Shown here piece after piece: positions 57,754 through 64,000 of a stretch of 64,000 nucleotides of DNA. Every line of letters begins with the position of its first letter. Position 1 is the stretch's first letter. This DNA comes from Acidimicrobiia bacterium (lineage in GTDB: Bacteria; Actinomycetota; Acidimicrobiia; Spongiisociales; Spongiisociaceae). Under the pieces are notes generated by a model. The model was given only the letters and a program-made list of their open reading frames with translations, did no database searches and had not been told where the DNA came from. Location of the stretch: assembly GCA_021296345.1 (NCBI GenBank), contig JAGWAN010000005.1, positions 1-64,000 of the forward strand. The letters run 5' to 3'. Both the position numbers and the translations under genes were made by a program.

Positions 57754-58265
57754 CCGGCCACCCCCCGCGCTGCTGCCTCCACGCGGCCCAACCGGTTGCC
57801 CATGCTCTGCATGTGGCAGAGGGCGATGGCCAGGGCATCGGCGGCGTCGGCCGGTGCGGGCGCCTGCCGCAGACCGAGACGCCGCGCCACCATCTGCTGC
57901 ACCTGTTTCTTCGAAGCCCGGCCGTCGCCGGTGACGATCGCCTTGACGGCCGAGGGGGAGTACTCGAAGACCTCAAGCCCCGCCCGCGACGCCGCCAGCA
58001 TGATCACACCCGAAGCCTGGCCCACCTGAGTGGCGGTGAGACGGTTCCGGTTGACGAAGACCCGTTCAATGGCCATCACCTCGGGCCGGACCTCCTCGAT
58101 CAGTTCCCTGAGGTCCTGGTAGAGGACGTCCAGCCGGGTGCCGGTCGGCGAGCCGGCTTCCGTGCGGATCACGCCGGCAGCCCTGACATCCGGCGAGCCG
58201 GCACGCGTGCGGACCACACCAAACCCGGTGGTGGTGAGCCCGGGATCGACACCCATCACGAGCAC
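57750..58265 (-). CDS. ruvC: Crossover junction endodeoxyribonuclease RuvC
   Basis: The product has 171 residues from the GTG at 58265. Catalytic acidic residues lie in GVDPGLTTTGFGVV, MAIERVFVNRN and ADAADALAIALCH. It cuts Holliday junctions symmetrically. It is the first gene of ruvCAB, and a LexA-type operator lies about 20 nt upstream. The ATG at 58256 is a less likely start, because the family usually begins two or three residues before (G/L)-(V/I)-DPG. Confidence 0.95.
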   Translation of the reverse strand: MLVMGVDPGLTTTGFGVVRTRAGSPDVRAAGVIRTEAGSPTGTRLDVLYQDLRELIEEVRPEVMAIERVFVNRNRLTATQVGQASGVIMLAASRAGLEVFEYSPSAVKAIVTGDGRASKKQVQQMVARRLGLRQAPAPADAADALAIALCHMQSMGNRLGRVEAAARGVAG

Positions 58266-58286
58266 GGCGGCTCCGGGGCCGGTAAT

Positions 58287-58302
58287 GCGAACATACGTTC
58301 TA
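58287..58302. promoter_or_regulatory. LexA-type SOS box before ruvCAB
   Basis: GCGAACATACGTTCTA is an imperfect palindrome with the core GAAC-N4-GTTC of the actinobacterial SOS box (TCGAAC-N4-GTTCGA), with 13 to 14 of the consensus half-site bases intact. It is placed over the likely promoter of ruvC, where LexA repression of ruvCAB is known in mycobacteria. Confidence 0.75.
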
Positions 58303-58357
58303 GTCTAGCCCAGGCTAGGTACGGTTCCTGGGCTTTCGGCCCTGCAAAGAGCCTTCC

Positions 58358-58579
58358 CTACCAGTCGTCGGGGTCCACGCGCTGGCTCCGCAGCCACTCG
58401 ATGACCCGATCGCGATGGAACAGGAGGCGTCCCTTGACGCGGGCGCAGTCGATCCAACCCTCTCCGATGAGGCGGCGCGTTTCCTCGATCGAAAGACCGA
58501 GCAGATCGGCGACCCCGGGCACATCAAGGACCGGCGGAAAGAGCCGGGGATCGGTGCCGGCATCCGATCGGTAGATCAA
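58358..58579 (-). CDS. Small helix-turn-helix (excisionase/MerR-type) DNA-binding protein
   Basis: The product has 73 residues. LDVPGVADLLGLSIEETRRL followed by GRLLFHRDRVIEWLRSQ is the winged-helix fold of excisionase-family proteins, which bind DNA as small regulators. It is located between ruvC and the Tad cluster on the same strand. No integrase is present, so regulation of neighbouring genes rather than excision is more likely. Confidence 0.75.
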   Translation of the reverse strand: MIYRSDAGTDPRLFPPVLDVPGVADLLGLSIEETRRLIGEGWIDCARVKGRLLFHRDRVIEWLRSQRVDPDDW

Positions 58580-58627
58580 GCCGTCACCCCGTGGTCGTAG
58601 GGCGCGAACAGCAAGTACCGCTCCATG

Positions 58628-58873
58628 TCAACCCGTGGTGGTGGGTGTGGTGACGGGAGAGACGTTAACGTCCGTGATGATCTGGTCCCTCACCCAGGCG
58701 ATCACGTCGTTACCGACATTCGTGAGCCCGGCCCGGAGGGCGAACACCACCAGTACCCCAACCACGATCCAGGCGAGGATTGTCGAGGTCTCGGCGGCTC
58801 CCTCCTCGTCCCGAAGCCGCCGGGTACGGGCATGGACCCGTGCCATCGCCCTAGCACCTATCTCGATCTTCAC
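58628..58873 (-). CDS. Small pilin-like protein of the Tad cluster
   Basis: The product has 81 residues from the GTG at 58873, with AAAGGAG 5 nt upstream. A basic leader (about 1-28) ends with DEEGAAETSTILAWIVVG, and a single hydrophobic helix follows. A Gly followed five residues later by polar and hydrophobic residues resembles a Flp-type prepilin cut. The outer tail is short and Thr/Val-rich. It lies 93 nt after tadC and is the likely fibre or pseudopilin substrate of the prepilin peptidase at 36503. Confidence 0.7.
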   Translation of the reverse strand: MKIEIGARAMARVHARTRRLRDEEGAAETSTILAWIVVGVLVVFALRAGLTNVGNDVIAWVRDQIITDVNVSPVTTPTTTG

Positions 58874-58966
58874 CGTCGCTCCTTTCTGTTTCCGAATTGC
58901 TCGATGCGACCCGACCAACGAACCACCCCACCTGCCGACCGTCCGAACCGCCACGCCATCACGGCC

Positions 58967-59923
58967 TTATCCCCCGAACACGATCGACGGGATCGGAGCG
59001 GCCATGAACAGCATCGTGATGGGCGCGAGAACGACGACCACCGGTATGACCATCAGGATCCGCCGACGCGCCGCCGCCCTCCTGAGCGCGTCTCTACGCA
59101 TCGCCCTCAGGTCCTTCGACAACCCGAGCAGCGCATCAGAGAGATCGGATCCCTGCTCCTGGGACCTCGCCATGACGCGGTAGGTCCGGGCCGCCTCCGG
59201 CTCCGGCGTGAGCCTTTCGGCCCGGGCCATGGCTTCGGCAAATACCCAACCCCGGTCGTGCAGGTGGAGCACCTCGGCGATCTCCTCCACTGCGATCCCG
59301 CGGGCGCGGCCCACCACGTACCGCAGACCTTGAATGGGTCCACCGCCCACCCGGGTGTACATGGCCACCAGCTGGTTGAGGGTGTAGAGCTCCGAACGGA
59401 TTGCCTCACGGCGGCGGCGGACCGCCGCGGATAGCCGGGCGCGAACCTGGAGAGCGCCCAGGGTCACTCCGGCCGCCATGAACAGGATCACCCTCGCACT
59501 GGACCCGCCACTCAACAACGCAACCCCTCCCAGCCCGGCGGCGTACACGACCACCAGGCCGAGGGATTGCATCCGGTATACCCGGGGTCGTGTGGCTTCC
59601 TCCAAGTCCGGGAACAGACCTGACTGCCGGAGCCGGATGGCCAGTTCCCGATCGTCCATCGGCATCAGAATCCGCGCCAAGGGATACACCATCCCGGTCA
59701 GCATCGGTCTCAGCAGGCGGCGAATCGCGCCCTCGCCGGCCGTTCGTCCCGGATCTATCCGGCCCGCGTAGTCGGGGCCCGGACCGAATTCCATCCTGGC
59801 CGCGCTGGAGTACGGCCGCACCCGCGACGCCAACCGGCGAGGTGGCTTTACCCAGAACGCAACCCCGGAGACGGCGAAGACCACCGAAGAGGCAACCGCC
59901 AGGACCGTAAGGCCGGCGTTCAT
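58967..59923 (-). CDS. tadC: Tad pilus inner-membrane protein TadC (type II secretion F domain)
   Basis: The product has 318 residues from the ATG at 59923, which overlaps the tadB stop by ATGA. It has an N-terminal membrane segment, a cytoplasmic helical F domain (VARSQEQGSDLSDALLGLSK and LRAMRRDALRRAAARRRI) and C-terminal membrane segments. With TadB it forms the platform of the Flp pilus. The longer GTG start at 59929 is possible. Confidence 0.87.
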   Translation of the reverse strand: MNAGLTVLAVASSVVFAVSGVAFWVKPPRRLASRVRPYSSAARMEFGPGPDYAGRIDPGRTAGEGAIRRLLRPMLTGMVYPLARILMPMDDRELAIRLRQSGLFPDLEEATRPRVYRMQSLGLVVVYAAGLGGVALLSGGSSARVILFMAAGVTLGALQVRARLSAAVRRRREAIRSELYTLNQLVAMYTRVGGGPIQGLRYVVGRARGIAVEEIAEVLHLHDRGWVFAEAMARAERLTPEPEAARTYRVMARSQEQGSDLSDALLGLSKDLRAMRRDALRRAAARRRILMVIPVVVVLAPITMLFMAAPIPSIVFGG

Positions 59924-60816
59924 CGCCACCCTCCCCGATCAACGTCTCCGGCGCCGGCCAGAACGCGCGGCTCGCCGGTCGACCGACCGATGTACCTCAG
60001 GAGCGCTACGCCGATCAACGACCACACCACCGCCGCGAGGACCACTACCAGACCGGAACCGGAGCGATAGAAGTCCCGGTACTGGTCCGAAGTCTGGGTA
60101 AGAAACAGCAGCAGGAGCCACGGAATCAGCACCACCACCCAACTCTCGATACGCTGCTCGGTCCCGTCGGCCCGTATCTCGGCCTCCAAGCGAAGATCTT
60201 CCGTTATCTCTCCGATCACATCCCTGAGCACCTCGGTCACGAGACCGCCGCCGTGCTCGTGCGCTAGCACCAGCACCTCCAGGACCCGATCGGAGCTGGG
60301 ATCGCCCAGTTCTTCCTTCATCAGCTCCAGGCCACGAACCACACCCATCATGCGAGCCATGAGACGGAACCGACCGAACGCGGGGCGGAGCGGCGCCGGA
60401 CCCCGCTCGGCCAGGTCGCCCAGAGCCAGCGTCAGCGTCGACCCGGCCGAGATCGCCGCGAGCACATCCCGGAGGGCATCCGGCCAGGCTTGACGGATCT
60501 GGCGAAGCCGTTCGCGACGTCGGCGCGTGTAGAAGGCATATGGCGAGGACGCCATGACCACGGCCGGCATGATCGCCAACCACCAAGCCTCTGCGATAAG
60601 GGTTGTCACGGCCAGTGTCGCCAGACCCAGGACGCCGGAAGCGGCAAGGAACTGGGGCGGGCTCAGGTCGCTTCCGGCCTGGACCAGCCAGAGGTGATAG
60701 CGGGACAGGTCGCGTCGGGCGGCTCTCCGGCGGCGTAGCGCGGTCGTGTAGCCGGTGAACACCCCGGCCGCCAAATAGACGGCGACGGCCGTAGCCAGGG
60801 AAGCCAGCAGCCTCAT
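59920..60816 (-). CDS. tadB: Tad pilus inner-membrane protein TadB (type II secretion F domain)
   Basis: The product has 298 residues from the ATG at 60816 (MRLLASLATAVAVYLAAG), overlapping the tadA stop by ATGA. The F domain shows LVLAHEHGGGLVTEVLRDVI and a row of RRRRERLRQIRQAWPDALRD. Membrane segments flank it. It is the second platform protein. The order tadA-tadB-tadC is the usual one. Confidence 0.88.
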   Translation of the reverse strand: MRLLASLATAVAVYLAAGVFTGYTTALRRRRAARRDLSRYHLWLVQAGSDLSPPQFLAASGVLGLATLAVTTLIAEAWWLAIMPAVVMASSPYAFYTRRRRERLRQIRQAWPDALRDVLAAISAGSTLTLALGDLAERGPAPLRPAFGRFRLMARMMGVVRGLELMKEELGDPSSDRVLEVLVLAHEHGGGLVTEVLRDVIGEITEDLRLEAEIRADGTEQRIESWVVVLIPWLLLLFLTQTSDQYRDFYRSGSGLVVVLAAVVWSLIGVALLRYIGRSTGEPRVLAGAGDVDRGGWR

Positions 60817-62099
60817 CGCGACGGCTCCCAGGAACCGGAAAGGATGGCTTCGATGCCGGCGCCATCGGGGAGAGACTGTTCCAGCCGCTGGTGGATCCCG
60901 GTCGGCGGAAGTACGCCGGTCCACTCGAGGGTCTCGGCGATGTCGCTCCTGAGGAACAGGGGCTCGGTCGCGAAACCACCGGTCCGATGGCTGGAATCAA
61001 GCGCCAGGATCTCCATGACCTGGCGCCGGATGCCTGCTTGGTCACCGGTGAACTGGTCCCGCCGCAGGTGTACCACGAAGTCGATGGCTGTACGGAAGAC
61101 CCGGGTCAGGATGGCTTCGGTCACATTCTCACCTGCCATGAGAGCTGCATTCACCAGCGCCACCAGGGCCGCTGAGGCAGAATCGGCGTGGATGGTGCAG
61201 GCGAAGCCGCACCCGGCGTTGACCGCACGGGTGAGCTCGAAGGCCTCCGATCCCCGTACCTCGCCGACACAGATGAGGTCGGGACGCTGGGCCAGCACCA
61301 CCTTCACCAGGTCCCGCAGCGTGTAGCGCCGGCTGCCGTCAAGGTTGGGAGGGCTCGCCTCGTAGTAGCTCCCATGCAGCAAGGGCATTGCGAGTTCCCT
61401 GACCTCCTCGCACACCCGGACACACCGATCGGCAGGAACCGACCTCAGATAGGCACTCAAGAGCGTGGTCTTGCCCGCCCCCGGCGGCCCGCTGAACAAG
61501 ATGGTGGTGTTGGCTCGGGCCGCCAACCATAGGAACGCCGCCGCCGGCCGGGACAGCACACCACCCTCCACGAGAAAGCTCAGGTCATAGTTCTTGACCG
61601 TGTACTTCCGGAGGGTCACCGATAGGCGATCCGCCACCGGCGGTATGACCGCGGTCAGGCGGGCTCGTCCACCTAGCACCCGCGCCTGCTCGATCGGGTT
61701 GGAAACATCGAGCCGCCGGTTGGTCCCGGCCAGAATGCGGGTGACGATCTGGCGGTTCTCCTCCTCGGAGGTCGGGGTGTCAAGGGCCTGCAGGCGCCCG
61801 GATGAATCGATGAACGTCACCCGCTCGCCCTCGATGAAGACGTCTTCTATGTCGTTACGGTCGATCACCGCGGTCAGCGGTCCGTAGCCGACCAGAGAAT
61901 CGACCAGCCTGGCTCCGATCTCGACAGGATCGCGAAAGGGACGGACACCGCGGCCGCCGAAGGCTCTCCTCTGGTAAGCCGATACCAGCTGGTCCACCTC
62001 GGCCCGGATGGTCTCGCCGTCCTCAAGAGGATCCAGCTCAAGCTCACCGATGCGTTCCGCGGCTCGCCTTCGCAGGGCTTCGTACGGGCCGGTGCTCAC
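60813..62099 (-). CDS. tadA: Tad pilus secretion ATPase TadA/CpaF
   Basis: The product has 428 residues from the GTG at 62099 (GTGA overlap with the upstream gene). Walker A is FSGPPGAGKTTLLSAYL, the Asp box includes RVCEEVRELA, Walker B lies in RPDLICVGEVRGSEAFEL, and the His box has ACTIHADSA. The N-domain phrase YGPLTAVIDRNDIEDVFIEG is typical of CpaF. It powers pilus assembly at the inner membrane. Confidence 0.93.
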   Translation of the reverse strand: MSTGPYEALRRRAAERIGELELDPLEDGETIRAEVDQLVSAYQRRAFGGRGVRPFRDPVEIGARLVDSLVGYGPLTAVIDRNDIEDVFIEGERVTFIDSSGRLQALDTPTSEEENRQIVTRILAGTNRRLDVSNPIEQARVLGGRARLTAVIPPVADRLSVTLRKYTVKNYDLSFLVEGGVLSRPAAAFLWLAARANTTILFSGPPGAGKTTLLSAYLRSVPADRCVRVCEEVRELAMPLLHGSYYEASPPNLDGSRRYTLRDLVKVVLAQRPDLICVGEVRGSEAFELTRAVNAGCGFACTIHADSASAALVALVNAALMAGENVTEAILTRVFRTAIDFVVHLRRDQFTGDQAGIRRQVMEILALDSSHRTGGFATEPLFLRSDIAETLEWTGVLPPTGIHQRLEQSLPDGAGIEAILSGSWEPSR

Positions 62100-63259
62100 A
62101 ACGCGTCCCGGTCGGTACCGGTCACCATTGCGCCGCCGAGTTTTTCCACGGTCCTGATGAAGGATCCCTTCGGCGCCGGCGTTCCGTTCCACACGGCCCG
62201 TTCCAGGCCGGTGTCCGCCGGGAGCCACGTTATGGAATCGGGAACGAGGTTTCTCAGCAGCTCATCGCTGAGCTCGCCTCTCTGGAACTTCGTGAGGGTG
62301 CGGGACTCGAACACGATGTGGAGGGGTGCAGCTGTGAGAGTACGAGCCTTGGCGGACCAGGAAATGGTTCTCGACAAACCGACCGGGGTGGGCTCGGCCA
62401 TGCAGACCACCTCTCCCGCCAGTCCGAGCAGAGCCCGGCTCACATCGAAGCGCCCCGCACGAGCCTTGGCCGAACCCGGTTCTTCAAGATACGGAGAGGC
62501 TTTGAGGATCACCTCGTCCGCCACCGCCGAGATGGTCTCGACCAGGTCCACCATCTCCTCGGCCCGCACCGTATGCCAATCGGTGGGATCGGGCAGGCCG
62601 GTCAGAAGCGTCACGCCGTACGGTCCGGCCACGAATGAATCCTTCACGTCACCGCGGAGCAACAGATGGGCGTCGAGGGCCGTGAGTAGATTCGGAACGA
62701 CCGGCAGGGAGAACCTCTGCGCAAGCATCGGCGAGATGGTGTCCACCTCGATCACCATGGACACACGCTGGCGGGTTTGGAAAGCCCCGGCCAGTATGAC
62801 GGCCACGTCACCCGCCACGTCCCCGCCGGCCACCATCGTGATGCGGCCGAGCCGAGTCTGCTCTCGGACCTTGGCGGTTCCCACACGTGATCGAGGTAGG
62901 CCGTCGAAGGCTACGGTTGCGACGATCTCCAGGATCACTTCCGGGCCGCCGTCGGCCGACGCAAGGCCGTCCACGCCCAATGCCAGGAGGCGCTCCCTAC
63001 CCAGATTGCCCGAGTCGGGGTCGAAGATCCCCACCACCTTGCGGCCTTCCTTCTGGATCCGATCCACCAAGCGCGGGCTCAGGAAGCTGGTGATGTCATC
63101 GATCAGCAGGATCTCGTATTCGGTCTGCAGCGCCTCCGTTGCTGTGAGCACTGTTCCCTTGAGGCGGGCACCCCCGAAGTCGCTGAGGAACCGCACCAGT
63201 TCGGAGGCCCAACCCCGTTGCGACCCGGCGATGGCGATGACGGGCTCGAATCCGATCAT
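62096..63259 (-). CDS. TadZ/CpaE-like protein with degenerate P-loop
   Basis: The product has 387 residues. An N-terminal receiver-like domain (about 1-125, ILLIDDITSFLSP) is followed by a SIMIBI-type ATPase-like fold. At the Walker A place the sequence is VAGGDVAGDVAVILAGAF, where CpaE and ParA proteins have GGVGKT, so the lysine and threonine are absent. The Walker A' Asp remains in MVIEVD. It probably places the Tad machine at the cell pole without hydrolysing ATP. It overlaps cpaB and tadA by 4 nt. Confidence 0.75.
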   Translation of the reverse strand: MIGFEPVIAIAGSQRGWASELVRFLSDFGGARLKGTVLTATEALQTEYEILLIDDITSFLSPRLVDRIQKEGRKVVGIFDPDSGNLGRERLLALGVDGLASADGGPEVILEIVATVAFDGLPRSRVGTAKVREQTRLGRITMVAGGDVAGDVAVILAGAFQTRQRVSMVIEVDTISPMLAQRFSLPVVPNLLTALDAHLLLRGDVKDSFVAGPYGVTLLTGLPDPTDWHTVRAEEMVDLVETISAVADEVILKASPYLEEPGSAKARAGRFDVSRALLGLAGEVVCMAEPTPVGLSRTISWSAKARTLTAAPLHIVFESRTLTKFQRGELSDELLRNLVPDSITWLPADTGLERAVWNGTPAPKGSFIRTVEKLGGAMVTGTDRDAL

Positions 63260-63975
63260 GATCCCGGCCCGAGCGCAGGCAGAAGGGTTTCCCGGATAGC
63301 CGGATAGCCACGGTAGGCGGGCAGGCCGGTAGATCTGAGCACGTGGATCAAGCCGGAATCGAGCGCCGAGGCGATCAGCAAGGCCTGCACCGGGCTCACC
63401 GAAACGGTCAGACCGAAACCTGATCCGGACAGGCCGCGTGTACTCGCTGTCACGGCCAGCACTTCGATACCGGAAGCAACGAAGCGACTTCTGTTCCCCC
63501 GCACCAGCATCACATCGATACGATCACCGACATCGAGGGCCCCGCCGACGGCTCGATCAGGCGCGATTGGAATGCTCATCGCCCGCTGCCCGTCCGGCGT
63601 AGCGACCGGTCTCAGGTCGTCCGCCATCAGGGGTGCACCCGCTTCCACGTCGCGAACCACCACCTGCCCGAAGAGGTTTGCAAGCCGTTCCCGGGAGAGC
63701 GCGCGGTCCACGAATGGTCCGTCCGCATCCACATACCGGTAGGAAACGTCGGCGCTGTCCAACCGGCTGCCGGCGGGTATGGCGTGGGCGGCCACCGGAA
63801 CGTCGACCGCTTCGCCCTCGTCCCGGAGGATCAGCACATTTAGCAGGAAGGCCAGGAGGCCGGCGGTGATCATCACAGCGTGACCGAAGGACAGGCGGCT
63901 GAACGGACTCCGCCTACGGCTTGCCGGACCCCGGGGGGTCGCCGCCGTCCATGCAGGTGCGTTGGGACCAACCAT
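63256..63975 (-). CDS. SAF-domain protein, CpaB/RcpC-like pilus assembly protein
   Basis: The product has 239 residues from the ATG at 63975; a GTG at 63981 with AGGAG at 4 nt is an alternative. It has a basic cytoplasmic N-terminus, one membrane segment (about 33-50), then the SAF domain (VAAHAIPAGSRLDSADVSYR) and a RcpC-like C-terminal domain (AVGGALDVGDRIDVMLV). In Tad systems it stabilises the outer assembly. It heads the visible operon, and further genes lie to the right of the window. Confidence 0.85.
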   Translation of the reverse strand: MVGPNAPAWTAATPRGPASRRRSPFSRLSFGHAVMITAGLLAFLLNVLILRDEGEAVDVPVAAHAIPAGSRLDSADVSYRYVDADGPFVDRALSRERLANLFGQVVVRDVEAGAPLMADDLRPVATPDGQRAMSIPIAPDRAVGGALDVGDRIDVMLVRGNRSRFVASGIEVLAVTASTRGLSGSGFGLTVSVSPVQALLIASALDSGLIHVLRSTGLPAYRGYPAIRETLLPALGPGS

Positions 63976-64000
63976 GTTCACACTTCTCCTCTGCCGTCAT

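Noticed and set aside
58358-58579. Prophage or integrative element suggested by the excisionase-like protein
   Set aside because: No integrase, attachment repeats or phage genes are nearby; the protein is more likely a small regulator.

Overview
The window is high-GC bacterial chromosome packed with housekeeping genes. I read it as an actinobacterium, possibly of the Acidimicrobiia type; this is inference from gene content, not a phylogeny. Supporting signs are many GTG starts, several starts preceded 6-8 nt upstream by a TANNNT box (leaderless-style), a deazaflavin (F420)-type nitroreductase, GatCAB with GltX, a class II glutamine synthetase, a LexA-type GAAC-N4-GTTC box before ruvC, and the gene run ruvCAB-sodC-queA-tgt-yajC-secD-secF-apt-relA-MBL-hisS-aspS-rarA-alaS-ruvX-mltG-aroE.

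Layout. Positions 1-5540 are the most accessory-looking part: tRNA-Glu, a membrane protein, a 675-residue protein that fuses an N-terminal GPP34 (GOLPH3-like) domain to a cytochrome P450, a KshA/DAF-36-like Rieske oxygenase bracketed by two direct copies of an intergenic repeat, and a Ddn-like reductase. 5600-12650 holds a class V aminotransferase, gltX, an FAA-hydrolase-fold protein lacking two metal ligands, ilvE, terC and pgpA. 12660-18320 carries gatB-gatA-gatC and dapE-dapC. 18460-30020 has ligA, mnmA-nifS, mrp, an A-type Fe-S carrier, ridA, a methyltransferase, glnII with a strong terminator, a divergent pair of membrane-anchored proteins, and a stand-alone Nfu N-domain protein. 30265-34660 is glcDEF plus a membrane protein. 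34690-58265, all on the minus strand, is argS, prepilin peptidase, aroE, mltG, ruvX, alaS, rarA, aspS, hisS, MBL, relA, apt, secF, secD, yajC, tgt, queA, sodC and ruvBAC. 58358-63975 is a Tad/Flp pilus cluster (HTH protein, small pilin-like protein, TadC, TadB, TadA, a TadZ/CpaE-like protein with a degenerate P-loop, and CpaB) that runs off the right edge.

How the genes work together. GltX and GatCAB can supply Glu- and Gln-tRNA. NifS, MnmA, Mrp, the A-type carrier and Nfu_N form a dispersed sulfur-transfer and Fe-S set. DapC/DapE feed lysine and peptidoglycan synthesis. GlcDEF oxidises glycolate or lactate. SecDF-YajC drives export, QueA-Tgt makes queuosine, and RuvABC, RuvX, RarA and LigA handle recombination and repair. 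Prepilin peptidase at 36503-37264 is a candidate processor for the Tad pilin.

The least explained content is (i) the GPP34-P450 fusion with its neighbouring Rieske oxygenase, and (ii) three families of intergenic, inverted-repeat-ended elements (ten copies in all). Their edges repeatedly coincide with stop codons, start codons or putative -10 boxes of neighbouring genes. No CRISPR array, transposase, prophage or rRNA was seen.
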